This document shows, one piece after another, positions 9,916 to 22,178 of a DNA stretch of 64,000 bases. The DNA is from Ypsolopha sequella. Lineage: Eukaryota; Arthropoda; Insecta; Lepidoptera; Ypsolophidae. Where the stretch lies: contig OW203989.1 of the NCBI GenBank assembly GCA_934047225.1, positions 18,823,977 through 18,887,976 of the forward strand, read 5' to 3'. The translations under genes were made by a program, and so were the position numbers. The notes beneath the pieces were generated by a model that was given only the letters and a program-made list of their open reading frames with translations, ran no database searches and was not told where the DNA came from. Every line of letters starts with the position of its first letter. Position 1 is the first letter of the stretch.

Positions 9916-11630
9916 GATCGCGGCCCGAATTCATCTTGCAGACTCTTTCTTGTATTAGATAAAGTTATTTATGTTTGCTACGCCTTCCTAGCTTCCTACT
10001 TATTTTATTCTCGTCAGATAATGCTTTTTGATACCTCCTAGTTCTTTTCGCTACTGACGCACACGCGACACGTCTAAACTGCAGTAATATAGACTATACA
10101 TAAAGATACGCTTGTAAATATACAAACACACATACTATAGCAAAACTGTCGTGACGATCGAAATCTTACACTTCTTTTGGCCTAGCTCTCATTCGCCAAG
10201 TATCTGGAGTGTAAATAAGGAACTTCTTCCCAAAATCTAAAATAAACAATAAAAACGGTTCATTAAGAAATCACAAAGCACTTCCCATTTTCTTATACAT
10301 AAATAAGCAGCCCCAAAGACGAGACGAAAGAAGTATTAAAACCTGAAAGGGTAGCATTGCAAATTTATTCGACATCATTTGAAATTTAAATGTGTGTTCA
10401 TCAAAGTTAAAGCTCTGCCGAGAGATGTTAATATGTAGGTGTGTGATGTGTAAAGGGCCCTAATCTTAAGGGCCTCAGGTTGTAGGCGCCATGGGTATAT
10501 TTCCCTAATTGGTTATTATCTCGTGTTAACATTCGTTACCCATTTTGTAATGATTACGGGAATTTCTCCTTTATAACTTACCTACTACACGGCGGTTTCA
10601 TATTAGTCGGTTGATTTAAGACCCACTTGAGAATTCCGTGGAAGATGTTGAGACTCCTTCATTATACAGTTTTGCCTTTTCTAAATGTCTTACATGCTTC
10701 AAATCTGGTGAAAATCTCATAAATACTTGATATTTATGAGTATGTAATTATGTGGTTTTGTTCGTACCTAACAAAAACCTATTGATGAAATGTCCTTGAA
10801 TGAAACCACATGTCCAAATAAATCTTGGAATATTCAAAGCGAGTATTAAAAATTGTTAGGAAAAGTAATAAAAAATTACTTACGTAAATAAAGAAGTAGC
10901 AGACTTTATCTCACACTCGTTCGAGTCCCGCCGGCGCAGTCTCCAAACGCACGCTGTACGATAGGGTGAGCTATGAAAACTTGTCTTCCAGCGATGTTTT
11001 TGTGGATGATGATGAGTGGTCATTTTAGCGAAAGATCGACCTGAGTATTTAACACAGATATTTATTAAGTGTGTTTATCCTTTTAACATGCATGAAGGAG
11101 TTATGCCCGTTTTTATATGTCCCAAAATTATTTTGATATGGTAACTGTGGTTTGGAGTGCTAGTACTTACCCACTTGGGTGCTCCTTGCAGTGCTGAGTC
11201 AATTTAAACATGTCTGTCGTACACTAGACGTTTTTGTCACCACAAAATAACGTAAACACATAAAAAATAAAATATTCAGTATCATAAGTATCTATAATTT
11301 ATAATTATTAATTTTTAACTTTTATATATAATTGTGTAACTGATGCCGACCACAATTAGTGGTCGAAATATATTTTACTACTTACCTATAATTATATTTT
11401 TTGTGTTTTCGTATATATATATATATATATATATATAATTTCTGTAAACGCATAAAAAAATATAGTAATGGTTTTTTCATCATCAGTATCGTGAATATAA
11501 CCTACCTATGACGGAAGTTGCTGACCAAATCAACAACATGTATATGTACTCTAGTATATAATATATAAATATGTAATATATATTATTTAATTTATACTGT
11601 AAGGTGTGACTGCTTGATGGAACTTTCTTC
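9916..11630. other. No recognisable gene; (TA)n at 11412-11436
   Basis: AT-rich sequence with a TA microsatellite of about 12 repeats. No coding similarity and no TIR element recognised. Confidence 0.5.
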
Positions 11631-11633
11631 TAA

Positions 11634-11802
11634 CACTAATCAAAGTCTTCTTGTACGAGTTCCACTATTTTATTTACTTAATTATTGCGACTAGTTTCGT
11701 CTATTTGACATCGTCAGGCTGACAGTGTCACTGTTTACCTATTCCAATCAGTAAATTAAGTAAATAAAATAGTGGAACTCATACAAGAACACTTTGATTA
11801 GT
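11634..11802. mobile_element. MITE, about 169 bp
   Basis: Inverted arms of nearly 50 bp start CACTAATCAAAG and end CTTTGATTAGTG. They share 'TATTTTATTTACTTAATT' with few mismatches. The central 70 bp is unique. Confidence 0.85.
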
Positions 11803-12605
11803 GATATATTATTTAGATTTTGGTAATGTGCAAATAACCATATTACTTACAATAAGCTTCAAAAATATTTTGAACATACAGACATACACTTCAATTTTAC
11901 TTATGTGTATGGATAAATATTCCATTTTAATATTAAGGTAATTAATAAACGAAAATTACTTTTTAAAGCGTCAATTCAAAGTTTCCTTTAGGGTCTAAAG
12001 CGAAAGTTTTGCAGGGATTTCTCAATATAACGGACGCCTCACGGAAATTAAACACGCTTATGACAGAATTGGGGAAGATATAAATGACGAAGCTTAAGAG
12101 TATAGCCTACCCTAGCAACTTTTTTTATTACCCATCCAGCACAAAAAGTCAGATTGCAAAAACTTTGTTAGCTTTTGATAAATTTATGTGTTGACTCATT
12201 GGCCTATTTGTCTTCAACGGGCAATACTAATAATAACGCAGTGAAACAACAATATTGGAGGGTTTTAAGCTTATACTGAAATATTTTGTAGGCATAAAAT
12301 TATTGAATTTAAGTAGATTGACTTCATATTTTTATTTAATGGTTTATTGGTAGACTTTTCTTTATTCGAGGCCCCTTTTTTCGTTTTGAAATTAATAAAA
12401 ACTAAAACGGCTACTGCTTGGGTATTAAAGTTTTATTTGATCAATAATTTTACTTTCAAATTGTTTGGCTTTGTTATATCGAGGTCTCGGCATAAGTTAT
12501 GGCTATAATTTTTGAATTATAAACTGCTAAAACAAAAACAAATATATTGAGGATCGCCTCTTTAAGGGCTGAATCTACGGTACAAACAATCGCGTTCTCC
12601 TTGAC
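11803..12605. other. No recognisable gene
   Basis: AT-rich and non-coding. Confidence 0.5.
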
Positions 12606-12690
12606 GGTCTGTGTGTGTAAAGATCCATCGCCTAGATTACAGTGACCGCGGAACGCAGAACGTGGCTCTGTCAGGCTGGCCTCACTTTTC
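12606..12690 (+). repeat. Isolated minisatellite unit
   Basis: A single copy of the unit that forms the array at 13486-14016: 'AAAGATCCATCGCCTAGATT', 'ACAGTGACCGCGGAACGCAG', 'GTGGCTCTGTCAGGCTGGCC'. It lies about 800 bp upstream of the array. Confidence 0.75.
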
Positions 12691-13485
12691 ACGTGACCCG
12701 CGCGAAATTTCAAGCGAAATTTCATCACGTGATTTTTCTGTTACATATGAAAATGTATGAAGATGTACGTACTGGCGAAAAAAAAACGCGCGATAGCAAA
12801 ACCAAATCTGTGTTTTGCCACAGATTTAATTTTGCGATTTAAATTCGAGCGATTATTTTGTGCACCATGAAGTTGTATGCTGCTGACCGCACTGCGGAAA
12901 AAAACCGCAAGCCTTATTAGCTCAGTCGAATACGGATTAAAATCGAGTATTTCAAGCTTTTCTTCTCTAGTGTTGTCTTATAATTAATTATGAGAGGAAG
13001 TATATTAACTCATGATACTTCACATAGAAAAAACCTTTAATATATCTCGAAACTGTAAATGGATGGACCCAGTGTTGGTGAAATCTTCATGTCTCTGACG
13101 TCGTCGTAGACGAAGCATTAAGTAGCAAATTAGAATTCGGTTATCCATTATTTACGTCTGTCTCCCCGGAAATCTTTGTTCGAACTAACAAAACCGAGCG
13201 GAATTTATATCGCAGTGCGTGCTGGTCTGAATAACTACGCGAAATAAAATCCACGCGGGAACAAATCGCGCGCTAAAATTTCGCAGTCGAGTTAGCCCTT
13301 GAGACGATCAATGTAAAAGAAGCTCTCGCGCGTGGAAATTCGATACTTTCTCGCTTGGATGCACGCAGTAGGCAATTATAAAAAGAAGTTGAAGCACGGG
13401 TGCGAGCTAGTTTTCGCTTTATTGCTGCTCAGCGAGAGTAATTATTTATTTAAATGTCTTTGCAATGTGATTCTTCTGATTATAT

Positions 13486-14016
13486 TCTGTGGCTCTGTGT
13501 GGCTGGCCCCTAAAGATTCAAGCTATCGCGTATGTTACAGTGACCGCGAAACGCGGAACGCAGAACGCAGAATGTGGATCTGTGTGGTCGGCCTCTAAAA
13601 ATACAAGCTACCGCAAAGATTACAGTGAACGAAGAACGCGGAGTGAAGAACCCAGAACGCAGAACGTGGCTATGTGTGGTCAGCCTCTAAAGATATAAGC
13701 TATCACATAGATTACAGTGACCGTGGAGTTTGGAACGCAGAACGCAGAATGTGGTTTTGTGTGACCCGCCGCTAAAGATCCAAGCTATCGCGGATATTAC
13801 AGTGATCGCGAAACGTAGAAGGCAGAACGCGGCTCTGTGTGGTCGGCCCCTAAAGATCCAAACTATCACATAGATAACAGTGGCCGCGAAACGCAGAACA
13901 CAGAACGCGGCTCTGTGTGGCTCTGTGTGGTCAGCCCATAAAGATCCAAAGCTATCACGTAGATTATAGTGACTGCGAAACGCAGATCGCAGAACGCAGT
14001 TCTGTGAGGTCGGCCC
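13486..14016 (+). repeat. Minisatellite, about 80-95-bp unit, 6 or more copies
   Basis: Tandem units each contain TGTGGCTCTGTGTGGTCGGC, CCTAAAGATCCAAGCTATCG and GATTACAGTGACCGCGAAACGC, then one to three short AACGCAG repeats. Variation in the number of AACGCAG motifs gives most of the length difference between units. Long open frames across it are a by-product of the periodic, GC-rich unit. Confidence 0.85.
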
Positions 14017-14410
14017 GTTAGTGTAACCGTTTTTTGGGTGCGAGCTAAAACCTTTTTACTGATTTGTGAAATTGCCTTTCATTGCTACTTTAAGCAAGGT
14101 ATTCCCAGTGGTGAACAAATTTGATAACTTATTGAAATATTTTTCCGTTATGACTTATGACCTAGTGGCTGTCGCGCCTAAGCAAACTTCTGTAATACTA
14201 AACAAACTAACGGTCCGGCCCTTCAGGGGAATTACCTTCACCCTAAAAGAAAACTTCAGCTGTCCTTATCTCGTCAAAAATTCGAAAAGAAAACAAAGAG
14301 AAGACATTGGTGAATAAAACTTTATTAGTTTAGAATATATTGCTCGGGAGAATTTTGTCTTTTGAATATTATAGAGGAAAGGAAAATATGGCTGTTTGGC
14401 GTCCTGCCCC

Positions 14411-14622
14411 TCTATTACGTATTTTTAGTTGCCAACCGGACTGGGTGCCTATCATCAAAAACAAAGTTAAAAACTGAACTTTCAAAATTGCCTTTAGTGG
14501 GTATTGAATTATTTACGAACTGTGTCATAATTTCAAGTGCGAACATATCCTCAGACAATCGGAATTTGATGTTTTTGATGATAGGCACCCAGTCCAGTTG
14601 GCAACTAAAGATACATAATAGG
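14411..14622 (+). mobile_element. MITE family M1, copy A
   Basis: Long TIRs of about 50 bp run from CTATTACGTATTTTTAGTTG inward to GGTGCCTATCATCAAAAACA. The core contains 'AGTGCGAACATATCCTCAGA'. A second copy with the core inverted lies at 15849-16072. Confidence 0.85.
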
Positions 14623-15200
14623 CCCACAGGATACAGTTTGTTAAAAATTGCTGTTTGCGTCGTTTGCTTCTGCGAAAAAATACGTCAAAATTATATTTAC
14701 GATTTCATTTATTCAAGGACTAGGGGCCTTGTTGTATAACTTCAATATCTAGGCGCTGTCACTATTGAATTTGTGATATCATTTCTAGCCGATCACGATA
14801 CATTTAAGCGATAGCGATAGATGTAGAAGATAGACGATAAGAGTCTAGCATATCAAACCGTTAAACTCGATATGGTCTGCTATGCTACCTGCACCCTGGC
14901 TTGGTAAAGGTATCTAAATGTATGTTACTTAAGGATGGTGGCCAAATGTCATGCTGTTTCATTTCGCTATAAGGTGCACGCTCCACGAAACTTGCGAAGA
15001 CAATATAATCTTGCTGATTTACTTTTTTTTCCGCGTTTTTATACTGCAATGATATAATGTTAAGTTAATGTTATTGAGTAATCTAGATAACATTTTTGAT
15101 GTTTGATCCGTATTAATTTTTTGATTTTATCTAAAACAATAGAAGCACATTCGGCTACACTTTTGGTAAAAACCGTTAAGTTAACGTATTTTAGGGGTTT
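14623..15200. other. No recognisable gene
   Basis: Non-coding. A short 'AAACTCGATATGGTCTGCTATGCTA' block near 14863 recurs near 21870, suggesting a small undescribed interspersed repeat. Confidence 0.4.
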
Positions 15201-15208
15201 GTTGTTAA

Positions 15209-15537
15209 GCGGCGGTAGCTTAGGGGTAGAGCGCTGGCCTCTCAGTCATGAGATCCAGGTTCGATACCCGGTTTTTTTTCAGAATTAATATACGTAGTAT
15301 TTGTTCGTACTTACCACTTGCTGAACGGTGAAGGAAAATATCGTAAGGAAACCTGCATGCCCTAAAAAGCGTGTATTTGTGCCGGAAGTACGGCGATACA
15401 GCTCACCACTCATCACGTTGGAACGTCGTCTGTGAAACGTGGGTGTACCGAGGACTTGCGTTTCACACTTCACACTCGAATCACCTCTGACACCCCCTCG
15501 GGGATTCATGTCGTGACGGTATATATTATTGTTGTTA
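15209..15537 (+). repeat. tRNA-derived SINE, most complete copy
   Basis: A tRNA-like head with B box GGTTCGATACC at 15258-15268. The body contains CTTGCTGAACGGTGAAGG, CTGCATGCCCTAAAAAGC and TTGTGCCGGAAGTACGGCGA, and the tail is ACACCCCCTCGGGGATTCAT followed by an AT-rich 3' end. The same head (GCGGCGGTA) occurs at 9384, so both came from one subfamily. Confidence 0.85.
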
Positions 15538-15848
15538 AGATGTTACTCAAATTTCACGGTTTTGTTCGACTTAAACATAGATCTAGATAATGTTAATGGA
15601 CTCGGCCTAAAATATTATAATAACTTTTCGTAGACACCCCACAATGTGGTGACAGCGTTTGTATGGAGGTTTGCGCGTGACGACGACGCTTAAGGCGATA
15701 TGTAAAAGTTTTAGCGTCCCTGTTACTCCATATGCGAAAAAACCCTCAGTGGGAAAGGAACGGATTCGTGGAAAAGTAGGAAAAATTGGGTTTTTTATTA
15801 ATATAACATGTACTAAAGTTGCTATCAAAATTTTGTTTAACCAGCGGG

Positions 15849-16072
15849 CCTATTATGTATCTCTAGTTGCCTTCTGTACGGGGTGCCTATCATCAAAAAC
15901 ATAGATATACCATCGAATTCCGATTTCCCAAGGATATGTTCGCACTTGAAGTGACGACACAGTTCGTTAATAGTTCAATACCCACTATAGGCAATTTTGA
16001 AATTTCAGTTTTTATCTATGTTTTTGATGATAGGCACCTAGTACAGTTGGCAACTAAAGATACAGAATAGGG
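15849..16072 (-). mobile_element. MITE family M1, copy B (inverted)
   Basis: The same TIRs as copy A (CCTATTATGTATCT… / …AGATACAGAATAGG), with the internal core in the opposite orientation. The two copies lie about 1.2 kb apart. Confidence 0.85.
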
Positions 16073-16550
16073 GGGCTGGTCGCATATATTACTAAAACCC
16101 ATCAAATAAAATAAAATTGCAGTCCATGTGTCATTTTAAATTGTAAGACCAGGAGAATTGGTGTCGAAAAAGACCTCATTTCAATAAATATTTCTATCGA
16201 GCCGAATTTCTCCAAACGCTTTAACAGACACCTAGAAAAAGATTTCAAAAATAATATACAATTTTATCAACATAATACATTATTTACTGAAGTAGATATG
16301 CAGGTTCTAAAAGTGTCAATTTTCATAATAATACGTTTTCGATGCTGTATCATAGTATAGTGTAGTAATTTAAAGGTAAATTTTAATAAAATAGTCAAGT
16401 TAGAAGTAAAGATAGTATATAAGTTAGATATAAAGTTAGAAGCTTGTATCAAAAAAAAATATTAAGTATTTCACTCTTTTTAAGAAGTTCCAAATAAAAC
16501 ATTCAATCTGCAAATCTCAATCGATCAAGACCGATAAAAATAATCAAAAA
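16073..16550. other. No recognisable gene
   Basis: AT-rich and non-coding. Confidence 0.5.
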
Positions 16551-16554
16551 CATA

Positions 16555-16800
16555 TCCTCAGGATATAATATATCCCTGAAAGAGTGTCACAAGTGATTCT
16601 GAGTTAAGGTCAACACTCATCTTTTTACCAACGATTTTTACGTCCCAAAGTGAAAAGGCATCAAGCACATGCTTATACATGAACCAATAAGCAAGTAGTA
16701 TATGAACAATACTATGTTCTTGCATGTCCAACTGGCAGGATTTGAACCTGAGTCTCAAAACTGGGAGTCCGGCGTCCTACCAACTGAGCTGCCGCTGCTT
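16555..16800 (-). repeat. tRNA-derived SINE, divergent
   Basis: On the minus strand the head (GCAGCTCAGTTGGTAGGACG … B box GGTTCAAATCC, 16738-16748) keeps good pol III boxes. A decayed body follows, with TTGGGACGTAAAAATCGTTG and a TGACACTCTTTCAGGGATAT end. The well-preserved tRNA-like part could be mistaken for a tRNA gene, but the linked SINE body argues against that. Confidence 0.75.
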
Positions 16801-18245
16801 ACATAACTCCTGTCAATAAATAAATATAACAATTTCATTTTTTAAGTAACTAACCACTCTTTAGAAAATTGTAGATGAAACATTTTCTCAACAATTTCTT
16901 TATTTATTTAACACCAAAACCATAACCTACTTACCGTAAAAATCATATCATAAGTTATTTTAAGCGATACAATAAACTATGAACTGATATGAAATATAAA
17001 AAAATAACCTTAGAAAAACAACCAAAAACAATAACTGAAAAAACAACCCTCATTATGAACAGTGCACGCATGTGCGAACCACGCCCGTCGTCGTGAAGAG
17101 ATGGTGTGACCGCAGCTATATATTTATTAACTTTTATATATGTACTGTGCCGCAGCATAACTTGATCTAGACCGATCAAAAATATCAAAGTTTAACTCAA
17201 TTCGCTTTGCCTAAAGCTACGCTTCGCTTAGCATCGGTAAATGCTACGTGCTACGCGCCCAACAATAATTAATCTTCCCTGTTTATTGGAAGTACGTTAC
17301 TGTAACCCTCGCTGAAATTTACAACAATTACGCCCCATTTAATGTGTTTCTACATAATAGGTGTACGAGAAAGTTGGTCTACCGAAAACGGCTACAAACC
17401 AACTATTTCAATGTTACATGAAACTCTGAACATTGCACAGTTAATTTGTGAGGCAAGTACTTCTATTATAAAGCAAGAGTACCTAAGTCAAGATCGTCTA
17501 TCTCAACACTCGTCTTTTGATTTTTGCCACCAAAACATAATGTGTAATTTTAATTTCGTTTGTATTTACAAGAACGGATAAACTGTAGTTCGCTCCGAAC
17601 GGTGAACTCGCGATTCGATCTTGACCGATTTGGCTGATTTTCGAACTTGAACATTTTTTTGGTTCATTTACTCGCCTGCCAAATTTCATGACGTTCCGAT
17701 CAACAAAACTCGAGTTAACGTCGGACAAACAATCATACAATACATACGAGTACAAACACCGGATTTGCTCGCTCAGTCATTCAATAAACGATTACTCTTA
17801 TTGTAAAAAATTGTTAGTGTCATTGACCGCACTGATGAAAACAACATTGTTTTATTGTGTTAATTAAGATCTAAGTGTAATAACTTAAATAATACCATAA
17901 AGGTAAAATCTATCAGGAAGTTATTAATAAATTTGTGGGATATTAAAAGTTATTTTCATAATATTTTTTATTTGTTACTAGCTCTGCCCGCGTTGAAAAT
18001 ATAATAATTACAAAAAAAAACCCAGGCACTTGAATCATAGAGAGGAGATAGTTGTGAGTACTTGTGAGTAGGGTTGCCAACTCTGGGAATGAGTTTTTTG
18101 AGATTTAATTGAATAAAAAATGGGACAACCAAAATAAAATCGGGACTTCTTAAAAAAATATTTGTATCATAATAAAATAAAAAAGCTGGAAAACTTCAAT
18201 TTGAAATAAAAACATTGCACAAACTTAAAATATGACTACCAATAA
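16801..18245. other. No recognisable gene
   Basis: AT-rich and non-coding. The short open frames have no recognisable motifs. Confidence 0.5.
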
Positions 18246-18249
18246 AATA

Positions 18250-18388
18250 ACTCACACTTTGCATTGAAAAACGTAGTATGATACACGGGCGTAAGAGCAA
18301 TAAATTACACGGTTACTCGCTACGCTCGTGTTTTAAATCGTCATCGTAATTTATTCCTTTTCGCCCTTGTAGCATAAACTACTATTAT
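18250..18388. repeat. Hairpin repeat H1, copy 1
   Basis: The block 'GGGCGTAAGAGCAATAAATTAC' is inverted downstream as 'GTAATTTATTCCTTTTCGCCC', giving an imperfect hairpin. It is flanked by 'CACACTTTGCATTGAAAA' and 'TTGTAGCATAAACTACTATTA'. A second copy lies at 20030. Confidence 0.75.
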
Positions 18389-19400
18389 GTTTTCTTTAAT
18401 TTATTGGTAAACAGATATAGCTACTTACGCCACAAAAACCAAAAAAGAAATGTCCGTGGTACTGTTTTTAATTCACATCATTGCTCGCTTTACATACAGT
18501 ATCTCACTTTTAGCAGTTTTATACGTACATAGGTGTGCTGCGAATATTTTCTTGCACAACAAGGGTGCTAGTGTGAAAAAAGTTTGGGAATCCCTGTATT
18601 GTAGGAAAGTAAAAACTGGTCCAGTGCGAGTCATTCCTCGCTCTTTTAAAGTTCCGTACATATTACCAATTATTTCAAACTAGATATATTTGTTTAATTT
18701 TAGGTAATGCTCTAATTCTGTCAGACATAAAAACTGCAAAATTAAGTTGTTTGAGTATTAGGGAATATAGGTAACCCTAAAACTACATAATAAATCGGCA
18801 TTTTTAGTATTTTTTGTTTAAATACAGGATATGGTACATAAATATACAGAAGTTTTAAATTCCTAAGCTTTGGCTTTTGAGATAGACCCCGTAACAAAAA
18901 TGGTCTAAAAATGACAACTTTGATAGCCCCCCATTTCTTTATTTTTTATATAAAAAAATATTTAAACTCTCATTTTTAAAACACATTAAAAAAAAACAGA
19001 GAATAAACATCATTTAAGGACATAGTTTTATTATGGTATATAAATTAAGCATTATTTTTTAATGATTTTTACAGTATTGTCCGATATGACGTCATTTGAA
19101 AATTTTAGACTTTATACTGATTGTGATGTGCGATTGCTTATAAAAAAAATGGTCTGTCTCTGTCTGTGTACTCATCTGTCAAATCAGTAGACAGAATTTT
19201 TTTATAAATTTATCTTGATAGCAAAGGATGCATTTCTAAACAGCCGTTTCCCGATGCCCTACGAAGGCAAATGTAAGTTGCAGCTTTTTTTGTAAAAATA
19301 TTCACTATCATGAAGTTTTTAACACCACAAGTTCTAAAATACGGTTTATTAAACCTAAACCTCGAAATGGTTTTCGAATTAACACACCTTAACATAATTT
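18389..19400. other. No recognisable gene
   Basis: AT-rich and non-coding. Confidence 0.5.
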
Positions 19401-19404
19401 AATC

Positions 19405-19572
19405 TAAGCGAATTGGCGACATACTGAAAGAAGGTCCATGTCAAAAGTACCCGGAATAGAAGATCTTGTATGACTAGATTGATGGATGTGCAAAAGGAGA
19501 AAGAGGTGGGTCTGTATCGTAGCAGATGGAAATCTGTAGTCTCCACCTACCCCTCTGGAAGACAGGCGTGAG
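19405..19572 (+). pseudogene. C-terminal scrap of a non-LTR retrotransposon polyprotein
   Basis: A frame reads IGDILKEG and then, after a shift, EVGLYRSRWKSVVSTYPSGRQ followed by TGA (19569-19571). This W-K-S-V-V-S-x-Y-P-S-G-[KR] ending is typical of one group of insect LINE ORF2 proteins. Nothing of the catalytic region is present. Confidence 0.7.
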
Positions 19573-20029
19573 AATACGTTTGTATATTTTTGGTCTTAGT
19601 GACTACTCATTGAATTAATATATTTAAGAATTCTGTGGAACTTGTTTCTTTCACATAAAATAACGTGGTACAAGTTCGAGACATATTAAATAACTTACGT
19701 TCTTGACTTTTTATTGGATTCTACGAGTATTTAATTCAGTAACTTATTAATGATTCTTCGTATTAATTTACTTACTAATTAAAAGATTCTTTTCAATGCA
19801 AGTTCTCGTAAAGGCCCACTTTTTATGCATCAAAACCGAACAGAAAGTCGATTATTTTGCCCTAGGGCTTAATTATTATTATTTTTTTTGTAACAATGGT
19901 TGGCTAACCTGCAACCTTTCCTGTGTACCATAAATTTTATACTTTTTTTCCACTGTTTAACGGCTTTGGATACAGTCCTTTTGAGCTAATCATAATTGAA
20001 AGTTCACAAGATTATATTTGTTTTATTTC

Positions 20030-20150
20030 CTCACACTATGCATTGAAAAAAACGTAGTGTGATAACGGGCGTAAGAGCAATAAATTACTCGGTTACGTTT
20101 AAAACGTAACTTATTCCTTTTCGCCCTTGTAGCATAAACTACTATTACGT
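20030..20150. repeat. Hairpin repeat H1, copy 2
   Basis: The same hairpin repeat as at 18250, slightly shorter, with 'ACGGGCGTAAGAGCAATAAA' and 'CTTATTCCTTTTCGCCCTTG'. It is in the same orientation as copy 1. Confidence 0.75.
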
Positions 20151-21223
20151 AGAGATGACAAAATTATGATTCTTAATTTTTAAATGTTAGGCTTGGACTG
20201 TGAAAAGTAATTTTCAACTGAAACATCAACTTGTAGCGGGTAACACTGGTGCGAGACACGCGCGCCCCCTACGGGCAACTAGAGGCATTCTGCTGACAAG
20301 ATACAGATAGACTTTTGCGCAAGCTAACAAATATAATAATATTATTGTTTTTTTTGTAACAATCTTAAAAATTATAAGAGTTTACGACAACAGATAGTTT
20401 GTTTTAAAAAGTATCCAAACGAATCCCCGCTAAAACTTTTTTTTATAACTCTAAAGTAAAAAATGGGTGTGTGGCGTGCATACAACTTTTTGCCTGAAAA
20501 AGTAATAAGAAAGCCAAGTTTAACAATAAAAAATATGTGAAAAAACTTAAATATAAAAAAAGTTTGTATGGATTATGTTCACTCTGTGGTAGACAGGCGT
20601 CATACAAATAATAATTTTTTAAAGCGATATTTAATTTCTTTCAAAAAATCGAGAACTTCTTCTACAAATAAACTATGTAAGTACACATTAAACGATCTGG
20701 ACTTAAGGATGGTCACCATAATCGGAATTAAATTATTAAAGAAACTAATAGTGCGACAATTATTAAGGGAAAATTTCACTGAACCCATCAAGGATTATGT
20801 ACTATATAAGGCTAGGCAAGAGCAAAATCTTCGAAAAATAAAACAAAAGTCAACTGTCATGTCCACCCTTAAGTAACAGATGTCGACTATGTGCCAAGTT
20901 CGAGTATAAATCAAACCCCTTTAATGTTCTTGGGCTATTGGTTACCGTCTAGGGTCAAGTAGGTAAAAGTGATTTACCGGTCCCATAAAGACGGCTTGAA
21001 CAAACTGTATTACACTTGTAACTACGCTTTGCGAAAGCTTTGGCCTTCAGGAAATTGCGCTTCGAAAAGTCGTGGGGGTTTCGAACTGTTTGGTACATGA
21101 TGGACTGTTTTGGCACCGAAAGTAGTTTTGTAGTCGGTTGACTAGTTCGAAACTGTACAGCAATGCGGAATTGTCAAAGTATGTTTGAGAAATATTATGA
21201 TTTTATATTTTTTATTTATAAAC
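20151..21223. other. No recognised gene; unclassified 102-codon frame 20568-20876
   Basis: The frame 20568-20876 (+) is Lys/Asn/Leu-rich and AT-rich, with no motif I recognise. It could be a fragment of an unknown element. No splice or promoter context supports it. Confidence 0.3.
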
Positions 21224-21645
21224 CTCACAAACAGTGGCGTATTTATCCTAGGGCTAAAAGGGCCATGGCCCGGGGCGGCAGGCTGCGAGGGGCGGCGTAA
21301 TTTGCACCTCGCGCTCAGCTTTGGGCGCTTTTCGTTATCAATCGTTAGGTACCTATCTGGTTTATTCGTTTAAGGTCTATTAATCTACCTTTCTTAAAAT
21401 TTATATAGCTTTTTGACTTTATACTGTCATTAAACAAAAATCTTCGGAAAATATTGAATAAATGGTTTTTATTTCTTTGTTAGGTATGTTTAGTTTTTTC
21501 ATTCAATATCATCTCATCCCACATCAACACATTGCTGGATTTTATTTTATAATTTCTAATATTTTTGCGTTTTGTTATAATTTATAGGGCAACAAACCTA
21601 ACAGGCCCAGGGTGCCAAATCTTAAAATACGCCACTGCTCACAAA
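21224..21645. mobile_element. hAT-type MITE with perfect 8-bp TSD
   Basis: The element spans 21232-21637 (406 bp), with TIRs beginning CAGTGGCGTATTT on both ends. It is flanked by identical CTCACAAA at 21224-21231 and 21638-21645. An 8-bp TSD with CA-starting TIRs is the hAT superfamily signature. A GC-rich subterminal stretch (GGCCCGGGGCGGCAGG) is present. There is no transposase. Confidence 0.9.
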
Positions 21646-22030
21646 CAATAAAAATATTATTATAAATCCTGCTCCATTCCTACATATGGAAAGTTAAGTT
21701 GGTCCACAGTTTTCCGCCATACTTCTTCAGTTCATCGCGCCAACTCTTCCATCTCTCACTTCGTACTAGTATAACAAGACCATATGGCGCTTTAACCGCT
21801 CGATACAATATGTCTATCCTACTCGACATAGATCAACAGATTGAGAGAGAGCACTGTATCACGCACTATCCAGCTCGATATGGTTTGCTATGCTAGACTA
21901 GCTGGGGCATCATTCAGTAACATGATTTTACACGAGTAAGTGGTCTTTTATCTGCGAAAAGTGTGTGATCAATACACGAGCTTTTAGTATGATGTGACAA
22001 CGAGTAGAAGCAAAACAATGCTTTCTAATT
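21646..22030. other. No recognisable gene
   Basis: Non-coding. It includes a second copy of the small 'CTCGATATGGTTTGCTATGCTA' block seen near 14863. Confidence 0.4.
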
Positions 22031-22171
22031 AAGGCCGCTCCACATTCTTGGCGAGACTCTCGCCATGAAGGGGACAACGCTACATGAGTAAAGGAGATAG
22101 ACTCTATTGCGTTTCGCCTTGCTCTTATAGCTTAGTCTACTTCAGGCGACCGGGAATGTGGAGGGAGCATA
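22031..22171. mobile_element. MITE, about 140 bp
   Basis: The ends GGCCGCTCCACATTC and GAATGTGGAGGGAGC are inverted, and just inside them 'GGCGAGACTCTCGCC' pairs with 'CAGGCGACC'. The core 'GGAGATAGACTCTATTGCGTTTC' resembles a very common lepidopteran MITE. Confidence 0.75.
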
Positions 22172-22178
22172 GGTTTCG

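Noticed and set aside
13489..13698. Open frames across the 80-95-bp minisatellite
   Set aside because: They follow the repeat period. The composition is repeat-driven.
16725..16800. Possible tRNA gene on the minus strand
   Set aside because: Good A and B boxes, but it continues into the SINE body and tail seen in other copies.
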